The translations under genes and the position numbers were made by a program. Shown piece by piece: positions 33,137-40,954 of a DNA stretch of 64,000 nt; positions within the stretch are counted from its first letter, which is position 1; every line of letters begins with the position of its first letter. The stretch comes from Brevibacillus sp. GTDB lineage: Bacteria > Bacillota > Bacilli > Brevibacillales > Brevibacillaceae. The notes beneath the pieces are model-generated. The model searched no databases. It had not been told where the DNA came from and saw nothing but the letters and a program-made list of their open reading frames with translations. The stretch lies in contig JARDZO010000001.1 of NCBI GenBank assembly GCA_029240815.1, positions 13,404-77,403 on the forward strand. Direction: 5' to 3'.

Positions 33137-34357
33137 TTAAAAGCATATATTTCCTAACGGTACGGCCCTCTTGGCACCTGTAACTGACGGTACATTCGAT
33201 GGTCGTCCCATTAGTGTCTCATGACCCAAAATGGCAAAAGCGACAGCTTCCTTCGCGTCATCCGGCATGCCGAATTGCTGTGTCGTCGTGACGGTCATTC
33301 CTGCCCCCAATTGACTTTGCAGCATGCGAAGCAGTGTCTGGTTGTGTGCGCCTCCTCCAGAGACGATCACTTCCTCCACCTTGGTTGTAGGTAAAACGAA
33401 TTGCAGGTACGCCTGTGCGATGGAAGTCGCGGTCAAAGCCGTAACTGTCGCGATCAGGTCAGGTCCACTGAGGCCGAGCTTCCCTTGCTCTGCCAACAGT
33501 TCCTCGGCAAAGGCCTTTCCATATACTTCACGGCCTGTGCTCTTGGGTGGTTTGATCTGGTAGTACGGATCTTGCATCAGTCGCGCGAGCAGCGGTTGGG
33601 AGACTACTCCGGAAGCCGCCAGCCGACCCGCTTCATCGTATCGCAGCTTACCCTCGGTGACAATCTGGACGATCTGGTCCATGATCATATTACCTGGGCC
33701 CGTATCAAACGCAACCACTTCTTCGATGCTGGCTCCTGCTGGGAGAACAGTCACGTTGGCTATTCCACCGATGTTTTGCAGCAGTCTTCCTTTTTTCGCG
33801 TCACGGAACAGAATGTAATCGGCATACGGTACGAGAGGTGCCCCTTCGCCATCCGCTGCCAAGTCGCGCGCCCGGAAATTGCCTACGACTGGAATGCCCG
33901 TGCGTTCTGTCAAGGTAGAAAGCTCACCGATTTGCAAGGAAGCTCGCACTTCTGTCATCCCGGTTGGCCCTGGAAATGGCGTGCGTCCCGCAATGTGCCA
34001 AATCGTTTGTCCGTGCATGCATACCGCATCCACTTCCGCCGCTGTTACGCCAGCCTTTTCCATCAACTGATTCACTGCGTATGCGTACCATTCCGACAAT
34101 CCGTAATGCACTGCTGTCAGTTGATCCAGCCGAGCTGTTTCCACACTGCAGAGATTCATGACCCAATCGCGCAAGTCATCCGAGTATGGCATGTAATAAA
34201 ACTCACGAAGGGCTACGTCTTCAATCTCTCCGTTCCCATTCGTGCGGATCGCCACTAGTGCAGCATCAATACCGTCCAACGAGGTACCGGACATGAGACC
34301 GATGAGCAAATGCTCCCTTTTTGAGCGATAATCTAGCAATCTCGCAGGTTGATCCAT
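33137..34357 (-). CDS. anmK: Anhydro-N-acetylmuramic acid kinase AnmK
   Basis: A 406-residue ASKHA-fold sugar kinase. The phosphate loop is LIGLMSGTSLDGIDAALVAI. The central block holds CMHGQTIWHIAGRTPFPGPT and VVAFDTGPGNMIMDQIVQIV, and the C-terminal block has VIVSGGGAHNQTLLRML. It opens 1,6-anhydro-MurNAc and phosphorylates it to MurNAc-6-phosphate, the substrate of MurQ eight genes downstream. Anhydro-sugars come from lytic transglycosylases, so the importer may scavenge wall fragments of other bacteria or of spore cortex. GGGGG lies seven bases before the ATG. Confidence 0.94.
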   Translation of the reverse strand: MDQPARLLDYRSKREHLLIGLMSGTSLDGIDAALVAIRTNGNGEIEDVALREFYYMPYSDDLRDWVMNLCSVETARLDQLTAVHYGLSEWYAYAVNQLMEKAGVTAAEVDAVCMHGQTIWHIAGRTPFPGPTGMTEVRASLQIGELSTLTERTGIPVVGNFRARDLAADGEGAPLVPYADYILFRDAKKGRLLQNIGGIANVTVLPAGASIEEVVAFDTGPGNMIMDQIVQIVTEGKLRYDEAGRLAASGVVSQPLLARLMQDPYYQIKPPKSTGREVYGKAFAEELLAEQGKLGLSGPDLIATVTALTATSIAQAYLQFVLPTTKVEEVIVSGGGAHNQTLLRMLQSQLGAGMTVTTTQQFGMPDDAKEAVAFAILGHETLMGRPSNVPSVTGAKRAVPLGNICF

Positions 34358-34414
34358 CGTGCAACCCCCGTCCGCTATGGAGAATAGTTAAAATATTCGC
34401 TTGTTTCCGCTTTC

Positions 34415-34468
34415 ATTATAAGAAATAAAATTACATCAGTCAATCCGAAAATAGTAAACTTTATTTCT
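34415..34468 (-). promoter_or_regulatory. Promoter and paired operators of the anmK operon
   Basis: On the minus strand TTGACT (34438-34443) and TATAAT (34415-34420) stand 17 bp apart. The arms AGAAATAAA (34421-34429) and TTTATTTCT (34460-34468) are inverted copies, one in the promoter spacer and one just upstream of the -35 box. Each arm continues into a similar sequence (AATTAC, AAGTTTAC). RpiR/MurR-type repressors use comparable GAAAT-N-ATTTC sites, so a MurNAc-6-P-sensing regulator encoded elsewhere is a reasonable guess. Confidence 0.7.
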
Positions 34469-34723
34469 TTTGCTTTTTATATTTCCTTGGATAGTTGCCT
34501 TGGGTGGGAGAAGAATGTTTCAGGAGGGTTACGATAAGATTTCAAAAGATGAATACCATCAATACCACTTCCCTGTTTCTACCGAAGTAAACCCTCATAG
34601 TACTCCTGTTCTTAAGTCAAACGATGATGGCTGAGCAGAATACCCTTCGAAGCCGAGCGATTGGGAAAGAACCTTACTGTCATAAATCTCCGAAAAAAAG
34701 TGCTAGAAACCACAAAAGCTCGC

Positions 34724-34926
34724 AGGAGAAGCAGGTTTCCAGGCGGAGCGACTTCGGAACCCAACCTAGCGTAGCAACGAATTCACGGGATCAAGAAGCG
34801 GTACCTCTGAGTTCACAGCGAAGCGGCTACTACTTTACCGCTTCCCCGTGAATCGTTGCGGAGCGGACAGTCTATTCTTCTTCGCAGGGTGTAGACCGGA
34901 GCACAGATCGGAAACCTGCTTCTCCT
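34724..34926 (-). repeat. Nested-palindrome element B (203 bp)
   Basis: Three concentric stems: outer 34724-34740 with 34910-34926 (17 bp perfect), middle 34775-34789 with 34845-34858 (14 of 15), inner 34795-34803 with 34836-34844 (9 bp perfect). Read on the minus strand the apical part has AAAGTAG (34830-34836), 18 bases, then CTCAGAGGT (34803-34811). This mirrors element A at 11483-11685 in length and design. The rest of the 680-base gap between anmK and the aldo-keto reductase holds the anmK promoter, the downstream terminator and no supported gene. Confidence 0.85.
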
Positions 34927-34978
34927 CCCCTCAGCTAAGTTGGTATCACGATGCATTTTTCATTTTGCTATCGGTTCA

Positions 34979-35019
34979 AAAAAAATGCCCCACCAGCAGT
35001 ACCTTCTGCTGATGAGACA
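34979..35019 (-). terminator. Terminator of the ytbD-ytbE-like operon
   Basis: CAGCAG and CTGCTG with G-U-tolerant extension on both sides, followed on the minus strand by eight T. Confidence 0.82.
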
Positions 35020-35041
35020 CTCTTTTCATAGCTTCCATTCA

Positions 35042-35884
35042 TTAAAAATCAAAGTTATCCGGGTCTGGACCTACACGAACTCCTTCATTTAACGCATCGA
35101 TTTTCGCCATGTCTTCTGCGGACAGCTCGAAGTTGAAGACATCTGCGTTTTCCACGATCCGATGCTCTTTCGTTGACTTCGGAATGGTAACCACACCGTT
35201 TTGCAGATCCCAGCGCACGATGACTTGCGCAATGGATTTTTGGTGACTATCCGCTATTTCTTTGAGTACGGGATGATCGAGCAATTGCCCTTGCATCAAC
35301 GGAGACCATGCTTCCATCTGGATGCTATTCTCCCCGCAAAATGCCTGGAGTTCTTTTTGAGTCAGGCGCGGGTGGTATTCGACCTGGTCGACCATTGGCT
35401 TCATTTCTGCATCCTTCATGAGATCTTGCAGATGATGCACATGGAAGTTGGAAACGCCGATCGCTTTTACTCTTCCTTCTTTATAGATCGTCTCCAGAGC
35501 GCGCCAAGCCTCTTTATACTTGCCTTCGACCGGCCAGTGAATCAGGTACAGATCGAGGTAGTCCAAGCCCAGCTTTTTCAGACTCGTTTCGTAGGCTGCC
35601 AGAGTGGACTCGTAGCCAAGATCAGCATTCCATACTTTCGAGGTGACGAACAAATCCTCTCTCGTGATGCCCGCATCTTTCATCCCCAGGCGAATTCCTT
35701 CTCCTACGCCTTCCTCATTACCGTAGATCGCGGCCGTATCGATGCTTCGATAGCCATGTCGGATAGCCGCACGTACCGCTTCGACCAGCTCAGGTCCTTC
35801 TTCCACTTTAAATACTCCGAGACCTAGCCAAGGCATTTTGACTCCGTTGTAAAGAGTTGTGGTATCTTGCAGATGTTTTGTCAT
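35042..35884 (-). CDS. Aldo/keto reductase (YtbE-like)
   Basis: A 280-residue AKR. The catalytic tetrad context is seen in YRSIDTAAIYGNEEGVGEGI (Asp, Tyr), VTSKVWNADLGYE (Lys) and LIHWPVEGKYKEAWRAL (His). The NADPH site lies in TIPKSTKEHRIVENADVFNF. It reduces aldehydes such as methylglyoxal with NADPH. The ATG at 35884 overlaps the upstream MFS stop (ATGA) with AGGAGG ten bases upstream; an ATG at 35890 is possible. The pair recalls B. subtilis ytbD-ytbE. Confidence 0.9.
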   Translation of the reverse strand: MTKHLQDTTTLYNGVKMPWLGLGVFKVEEGPELVEAVRAAIRHGYRSIDTAAIYGNEEGVGEGIRLGMKDAGITREDLFVTSKVWNADLGYESTLAAYETSLKKLGLDYLDLYLIHWPVEGKYKEAWRALETIYKEGRVKAIGVSNFHVHHLQDLMKDAEMKPMVDQVEYHPRLTQKELQAFCGENSIQMEAWSPLMQGQLLDHPVLKEIADSHQKSIAQVIVRWDLQNGVVTIPKSTKEHRIVENADVFNFELSAEDMAKIDALNEGVRVGPDPDNFDF

Positions 35885-37104
35885 GAACATACTACCTCCT
35901 GATTGTTTTTCCCTACCCTAGAATTGCCATCCTTACTTTCTAATACTCGGCTCAAGCCAGTTAATACAACGGCTCCGAGGACCATGATTCCCCCGACCCA
36001 TGTCGTGTGGATGAGTCCGATCGAATCTGTAATAACCCCACCCAAGTACGCGCCGATTGCAATACCTGCATTGAATGCAGCGATGTTAATAGCAGAAGCC
36101 ACATCCTTTGCACTCGGAACAAATCGCTCTGCCAGTATGACGACGTACACTTGCAGCCCTGGAACGTTCATGAATGCCAAAATCCCCATGAAAAAGATCG
36201 TGATCAGACCGGCGAGCTTGAACGGTACAGTGACAAACATGATAAACAGAACAATCGCTTGAATGCTAAACATACGAAACAAGGCAGCCAACGGATTTTT
36301 ATTGGCCAGCTTCCCGCCGATCACGTTGCCAATGGCAATGGCAATCCCGTAGACCACCAGGATGATCGCTACTGTACCTGCTGAAAAACCGGTAATGTCT
36401 GTCAACAACGGAGACAGGTACGTAAATACAACAAACGTCCCGCCATATCCCATCATGGTAATGATAAACAGCAGCAGCAGTCGGGCATTTGTGACCAGCT
36501 TGAGCTGATCGCCAAAGGTCGTCTTGACCCCTTTACGCAGATTCGAAGGCACCAGAATCAGATTGGCAATCAAAGCGATCATACCGACCGCCACAATCGC
36601 TACAAATGCGATTCGCCATCCAAGCAGTTGTCCCAAATACGTTCCCATTGGCACGCCTGTGACCGTCGCGACAGTCAGACCGGTAAACATGAGGGAAATC
36701 GCGCTCGCTCTGCGGTCCGCCGTCACAAGGTCCGCGGCAATGGTCGATCCGATGGACATGAACACACCATGAGCCAACGCGGAGACGACCCGCCCGATCA
36801 GCAACATGCTAATCGTGGTCGAACTGGCGGCAATGCTGTTCCCTGCAACGAAAATGACCATAATCCAGAATAGCAGCATTTTCCGGGGAACCCTGGATGT
36901 CAATGAAGTGAGGACAGGTGCTCCTACTGTAACCCCTAATGCATATAACGTAACGGTCAGACCTGCTGTCGTGACCGGAATTTGCAAGTCTTGCGAAATC
37001 AACGGCAACAATCCTACGCTGATAAATTCCGTCGTACCGATGGCGAAAGCACTGATAGCCAAGGCGAGCAATGCCAATGTGCTTCGCTTTCTTCCTTCTG
37101 TCAC
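35881..37104 (-). CDS. MFS transporter (YtbD-like)
   Basis: A 407-residue twelve-helix transporter of the DHA1/AraJ type. It opens LALLALAISAFAIGTTEFIS and VGLLPLISQDLQIPVTTAGL, the usual start of this group. Motif A is weak at TSLTSRVPRKMLLFW. Relatives export sugars or drugs. The GTG start at 37104 has AAGGAGG seven bases upstream. Divergent from an HxlR regulator and overlapped by the reductase, as in the Bacillus ytbDE-ytcD arrangement. Confidence 0.88.
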   Translation of the reverse strand: MTEGRKRSTLALLALAISAFAIGTTEFISVGLLPLISQDLQIPVTTAGLTVTLYALGVTVGAPVLTSLTSRVPRKMLLFWIMVIFVAGNSIAASSTTISMLLIGRVVSALAHGVFMSIGSTIAADLVTADRRASAISLMFTGLTVATVTGVPMGTYLGQLLGWRIAFVAIVAVGMIALIANLILVPSNLRKGVKTTFGDQLKLVTNARLLLLFIITMMGYGGTFVVFTYLSPLLTDITGFSAGTVAIILVVYGIAIAIGNVIGGKLANKNPLAALFRMFSIQAIVLFIMFVTVPFKLAGLITIFFMGILAFMNVPGLQVYVVILAERFVPSAKDVASAINIAAFNAGIAIGAYLGGVITDSIGLIHTTWVGGIMVLGAVVLTGLSRVLESKDGNSRVGKNNQEVVCS

Positions 37105-37236
37105 ACGTATTCCTCCTTGTATGTTGTATCTCTCGTTCGTTCACCGCGAACGGAATAAATGAATGGGTATGGTGAATACCAGCTGGCAAATGCTATTATG
37201 GATGATAGAAAACATAATGAGAAGTACACACTTTTT

Positions 37237-37269
37237 AGTACTATAGGTACCGGAAAGTATTATAGGTAC
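37237..37269. promoter_or_regulatory. Direct-repeat operator between the MFS and HxlR genes
   Basis: AGTACTATAGGTAC (37237-37250) and AGTATTATAGGTAC (37256-37269) repeat in register 19 bp apart, and each is itself near-palindromic around GTAC. It sits 33 bases before the HxlR start, in the shared divergent promoter region. Confidence 0.65.
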
Positions 37270-37301
37270 TTTTAAGTGCCTATCCGAAAGAAGGGGCTGT
37301 C

Positions 37302-37670
37302 ATGAAGAAAAAGAAATACAACATCTCTGTAGAAGCCACACTAGAAGTGATCGGCGGAAAGTGGAAATGCGTCATACTCTGCCATCTCACACACGGCGAA
37401 AAACGCACGAGTGAACTCAAGCGTCTAATGCCTGGCATTACCCAGAAAATGCTGACTCAACAGCTGCGGGAATTGGAGGACGACGGAATCATCAATCGGA
37501 TCGTCTACAACCAAGTCCCGCCGAAGGTCGTATACGAGCTGAGTGAATACGGCTGGAGCCTTAGAGGGATACTGGATACTCTCTGCGCGTGGGGCGAACG
37601 GCATATTATTCGTGTGTATGGGGATACTGCGGATATGCTGGAGGATAGCATCTTAAATCACAAGAACTGA
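37302..37670 (+). CDS. HxlR-family regulator
   Basis: A 122-residue winged-helix protein with the family core LEVIGGKWKCVILCHLTHGE, then RTSELKRLMPGITQKMLTQQ and a wing at VPPKVVYELSEYGWSL. HxlR proteins respond to aldehydes or oxidants; a cysteine lies in KWKCVIL close to the position used by such sensors. It is likely to control the divergent MFS-reductase operon and itself through the repeats just upstream. AAGGGG precedes the ATG. Confidence 0.9.
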   Translation: MKKKKYNISVEATLEVIGGKWKCVILCHLTHGEKRTSELKRLMPGITQKMLTQQLRELEDDGIINRIVYNQVPPKVVYELSEYGWSLRGILDTLCAWGERHIIRVYGDTADMLEDSILNHKN

Positions 37671-37686
37671 CCCATGAGAAAATAGA

Positions 37687-37724
37687 AAAAGGTCACCCAG
37701 TGTTTGGTCTGGATGACCTTTTTT
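37687..37724. terminator. Bidirectional terminator between HxlR and VOC genes
   Basis: GGTCACCCAG pairs with CTGGATGACC (one mismatch), with an A run before and six T after. Confidence 0.88.
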
Positions 37725-37745
37725 CATGCCAACTAACATTGTTCT

Positions 37746-38123
37746 TTACACAAACAGACTGATGAGATTTCCATCCGGGTCGGTGACGATCGCATAGCGC
37801 TGGCCCCAGAAGGCATCCCACGGTTCGCGATGTCCTTCGTAGCCGTGTTGCACCAGCTTTTCGTACAGGGCATTCAAAGCGTCAGCACTGTCACACAAAA
37901 ACGCCAGCTCGATTCGGTGCCCGGTAGGCTCATCCCAACTGCCATATACACCTTTGGCTACCTCAACCGTGTCAAAAGCGAGGCGCAAGCCGTCCTGTGC
38001 CACTTCCACATGCATTTCCGTGTTTGCACTCTCCGGTATTTCCAAGCCGAGCAAACGATAAAAATCCAGTGATTTCTTCATATCCCGCACGACAATTCCC
38101 ACCATATCCAGCTTGATTCCCAT
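37746..38123 (-). CDS. VOC (glyoxalase/bleomycin resistance) family protein
   Basis: A 125-residue single-module VOC protein: MVGIVVRDMKKSLDFYRLLG at the N-terminus, and WGQRYAIVTDPDGNLISLFV at the C-terminus with the second metal-site region. Two beta-alpha-beta-beta-beta units are evident. The substrate is unknown; dioxygenases, glyoxalases and antibiotic-binding proteins share the fold. CAGGAG precedes the ATG. It follows the MmcQ-type gene by 17 bases in one transcript. Confidence 0.85.
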   Translation of the reverse strand: MGIKLDMVGIVVRDMKKSLDFYRLLGLEIPESANTEMHVEVAQDGLRLAFDTVEVAKGVYGSWDEPTGHRIELAFLCDSADALNALYEKLVQHGYEGHREPWDAFWGQRYAIVTDPDGNLISLFV

Positions 38124-38140
38124 TGTGATCGCTCCTGTTC

Positions 38141-38503
38141 CTACTTGATATTTTGCAGCTCCAGCATTATTTTTTTAGGTAGCTTTTGGACGACGAGCTC
38201 ATGCGAGTGAGCGATGAGACGTTCCCACAGCCCCTCTGGAATGTCTGCATCGAAGTAAATGGAATTCCAATGCGTTTTGTTCATGTGGTAGCCCGGAATG
38301 ATGCCTTCGTAGATTTCTCGCAATTCGTCTGCACGAGCCGGGTCACATTTCAATGTCAGGATGTCTTTCCCTTTGGAATCGCCACCGATCATCGCAAACA
38401 TTTTTCCGCCTACATGGTAACGATCGCATTCCCAATCGACCTGATAATCATGGGTGCAGCCTAGCTGCTTGCGGCAATACGCATCCAATGTTTCCTTATT
38501 CAC
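38141..38503 (-). CDS. MmcQ/YjbR family DNA-binding-fold protein
   Basis: A 120-residue protein: LDAYCRKQLGCTHDYQVDWE, then GGKMFAMIGGDSKGKDILTL, KCDPARADELRE and the closing HWNSIYFDADIPEGLWERLI. These are hallmarks of the YjbR/MmcQ family, a small fold with an unclear role. The GTG at 38503 is taken because GGGGG lies seven bases upstream. Likely co-transcribed with the VOC gene. Confidence 0.85.
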   Translation of the reverse strand: MNKETLDAYCRKQLGCTHDYQVDWECDRYHVGGKMFAMIGGDSKGKDILTLKCDPARADELREIYEGIIPGYHMNKTHWNSIYFDADIPEGLWERLIAHSHELVVQKLPKKIMLELQNIK

Positions 38504-38599
38504 TATACTTCCCCCTTTCCTTGAAATGGTCGCTACCACGTATTCTCGTTACCAGTATAGACAGTCACCAACGGGTAGACTTGTAAAAATCGGACAAGA

Positions 38600-39439
38600 T
38601 TACGAGTGGACATTCACGGATAGCTTGGCTCCAAATACATGGGAGGGCACCAGTCCGTAATAGCGTTTGAAATCCTTGATAAAATGCGGCTGATCAAAAT
38701 ATCCGTACGTGTGCGCCAGCTGAGTCTGGTGAGAAGTCGGCATGTGATAAAGGCTTTGAAGCATCGCTTGAAATCGAATGATTTGGGACAGCTCTTTAGG
38801 AGAGACTCCTAACTCATGTTGAAACATCCTTCGCAGATTTCGCTCACTGTAGCAAAGTGTTTCCGCTAATGCCTTTACGGAAAGATTGCCTTGGGCCGCA
38901 TACAGATAAGAAATACTTGTCTGTAGCAAGCTCTCCGAAATGGACGAATGACTACGTAGGCAGCGAAGCAGCTTTCTTTCCACAATCTCAATCATGTCAC
39001 GGATTCCGGTTGCCTCCATCATCTCTTCTACCAGCAGTCCTGCCTCATTCCCCCAGAGATCAGCGAGCAAGGGATGACTGCCGCGAAACGCTGAAACAGG
39101 ATCGCGTAGAAATATGCGGATGGTTTCAGCAAAAAAGCGAATGCCGAACAGCGCTTGGGGGCGAGTGAGGTCGAGTACTTCATAGCTCGTCATCAGTTCC
39201 GAGATAAAAGCGCCTTTGGCGAGTGAGGCAGCCCTCCGATCAACAATGATGTCGATGCAGCCATCTGGAATAATCCGATGCTGCTGAACGTGCTCGGTCG
39301 GGGAATAGTCGCTTGTCCAATAACACGCAACATATGGCTCCAAGCATTTACTCGGTTGATACTCCCGATAATCATAGTGGGGTTGCAAAAGACCCTTTTG
39401 GATGACAGGCGGCTGTAACGGTCGATAGATTCGCTTCAA
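38600..39439 (-). CDS. AraC-family transcriptional regulator
   Basis: A 279-residue regulator. The N-terminal DUF6597-like sensing half contains YQPSKCLEPYVACYWTSDYS and HRIIPDGCIDIIVD. The C-terminal double HTH is NLSVKALAETLCYSERNLRR with FQHELGVSPKELSQIIRFQA and YGYFDQPHFIKDFKRYYG. The start is TTG at 39439 behind AGGAGG; no in-frame ATG fits better. Targets are unknown. It is divergent from the ATP-grasp gene, with 170 bases between. Confidence 0.86.
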   Translation of the reverse strand: MKRIYRPLQPPVIQKGLLQPHYDYREYQPSKCLEPYVACYWTSDYSPTEHVQQHRIIPDGCIDIIVDRRAASLAKGAFISELMTSYEVLDLTRPQALFGIRFFAETIRIFLRDPVSAFRGSHPLLADLWGNEAGLLVEEMMEATGIRDMIEIVERKLLRCLRSHSSISESLLQTSISYLYAAQGNLSVKALAETLCYSERNLRRMFQHELGVSPKELSQIIRFQAMLQSLYHMPTSHQTQLAHTYGYFDQPHFIKDFKRYYGLVPSHVFGAKLSVNVHS

Positions 39440-39610
39440 TGATGCACCTCCTTTTCATTTTCTCCATGAACGATCCGATTCCCTCATTTTACCACCTGAA
39501 ATCTGCTTGTTATACAATCTCAACAAAGAATTCAGACAGAGACTCACTCCTCGCGTGTCCCTCGTATATCATAGCGAGAATGGACTATTTCCAAGCGAGG
39601 TGCATGGTGT

Positions 39611-40405
39611 ATGATCTCCTCCTCCAAATGGAGCCTTCACAAATTTTTTGCCAAGAGCCCGCACATTCGTCCCTTCTTACCTCCCACCTCTTTGTATCAG
39701 CCGTCCCTGCTCAGCACCTATTTAGGCAAATATGACACCGTCTTCATCAAACCGACGAAAACCCATATGGGAAAAGGCATTTTGCGCGTACAAAAAAAGG
39801 ACAGCGGCTATCAGTTCGTCAAGGAACGTGGAGAGCCCGTACATGTCTCCTCTCTTGAAGAACTGCAAAGAAAACTGGGGAAACAGTGTGTAGAAAAAAA
39901 TTACATCATTCAAAAAGGAATCGATCTGGCGGAGTTGAACGGACGCCCCTACGACATCCGCGTGATGATGATGCGAAACGGCCTAGGTAAGTGGCAGTAC
40001 GCAGGGATGCTGGCGAAAGTCGCCGGGTCTGACAGTATTATTACAAATGTGGCGCGTGGTGGCGGGTATGCCGTCACAGTCCCCCATGCCTTGGAAAAAT
40101 CGTTATCTCTGGGCGCCAATGAAATTCGCAAAATCAAACAGAACCTCATTGGTCTCAGCTATCAAGTATGCTCTCATTTCAATAAATACAGGCATTCTGC
40201 CCAAATCGGGGTAGACTTTGCCATCGACAAACAGGGCAAAATTGTCGTGATCGAGGTCAATTACGACTTTCCTTCCCACGGATTATTCGCCAAGCTCAAG
40301 GACAAAACCTACTTTCGGACGATCAAGCGGCTCCACTTTCAATACCGCAATCGAGTCAAACGAAAAAAAGGCAGTGTCACCCCCACAAAAAAAAGGAGAG
40401 CATGA
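39611..40405 (+). CDS. YheC/YheD-like ATP-grasp protein
   Basis: A 264-residue ATP-grasp enzyme. ATP-binding strands appear in YDTVFIKPTKTHMGKGILRV, the middle in NYIIQKGIDLAELNGRPYDI, with RVMMMRNGLGKWQYAGMLAK, and the metal ligands in IGVDFAIDKQGKIVVIEVNY. Relatives YheC/YheD are spore-coat-associated proteins in Bacillus. The reaction is unknown; the fold ligates a carboxylate to an amine or thiol. AGCGAGGTG precedes the ATG by eight bases. The stop lies within the downstream terminator. Confidence 0.82.
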   Translation: MISSSKWSLHKFFAKSPHIRPFLPPTSLYQPSLLSTYLGKYDTVFIKPTKTHMGKGILRVQKKDSGYQFVKERGEPVHVSSLEELQRKLGKQCVEKNYIIQKGIDLAELNGRPYDIRVMMMRNGLGKWQYAGMLAKVAGSDSIITNVARGGGYAVTVPHALEKSLSLGANEIRKIKQNLIGLSYQVCSHFNKYRHSAQIGVDFAIDKQGKIVVIEVNYDFPSHGLFAKLKDKTYFRTIKRLHFQYRNRVKRKKGSVTPTKKRRA

Positions 40406-40420
40406 GTGCCCTCCTTTTTT
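40387..40420. terminator. Bidirectional terminator between ATP-grasp and mscL genes
   Basis: A run of A plus GGAG pairs with CTCC and six T. The ATP-grasp stop codon lies in the loop and the mscL stop lies just beyond. Confidence 0.8.
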
Positions 40421-40421
40421 G

Positions 40422-40889
40422 CTATTCTGTTGCCAGAGATTGTGAACCGTGACCTTCCAGCACGGAGGTGCAATTCGGGCAGCGCGTCGCCTTCAACGGG
40501 ATAGAGGTAATGCAGTGCGGGCATTCCTTGGTCGTTACTGGAGCTTTGACCTCTTCCTGCTTGCGTTTGAATCGGTTCAATTGCTTGATCACCATAAAGA
40601 TCGAGAATGCGATGATCAAAAAGTCGATGACGCTGTTGAGGAACAAGCCGTAGTTCAGGGTCGCCGCCCCATTTTTCTTGGCTTCTGCCAACGTCTCGTA
40701 ATGAACGCCACTCAAATTGATGAACAGATTGGAAAAATCAACCTTGCCAAGCAACAACCCGATCAGCGGGGTAATCAAGTCATTTACCAGAGAGGTAACA
40801 ATCTTTCCAAATGCACCACCGATCACGACACCGACTGCCAGATCAAGCACGTTGCCTTTTAAGGCAAACTCTTTAAATTCTTTCAACAA
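40422..40889 (-). CDS. mscL: Large-conductance mechanosensitive channel MscL with a C-terminal zinc ribbon
   Basis: A 155-residue channel. TM1 is in [20 protein letters not shown] with the gate region [20 protein letters not shown], and TM2 is [20 protein letters not shown]. It opens under membrane tension to release solutes in osmotic downshock. The TTG at 40889 (giving MLKEFKEF) has GAGGAG nine bases upstream and matches the family N-terminus. Odd feature: Cys123-X2-Cys126-X10-Cys137-X2-Cys140 appends a zinc-ribbon-like tail where most MscL proteins have only a helical bundle. Confidence 0.93.
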   Translation of the reverse strand: MLKEFKEFALKGNVLDLAVGVVIGGAFGKIVTSLVNDLITPLIGLLLGKVDFSNLFINLSGVHYETLAEAKKNGAATLNYGLFLNSVIDFLIIAFSIFMVIKQLNRFKRKQEEVKAPVTTKECPHCITSIPLKATRCPNCTSVLEGHGSQSLATE

Positions 40890-40954
40890 GGCTATCGTCT
40901 CCTCTTCTCCTATGTACTCGCCTGATAAAAACAGGCGGTATTCCTTTTTACCAG

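Noticed and set aside
33401..34258. 285-codon plus-strand frame
   Set aside because: Antisense to anmK, which has complete family motifs.
34624..34851. 75-codon plus-strand frame entering element B
   Set aside because: No ribosome site, low complexity of coding signal, and it ends within the palindrome.
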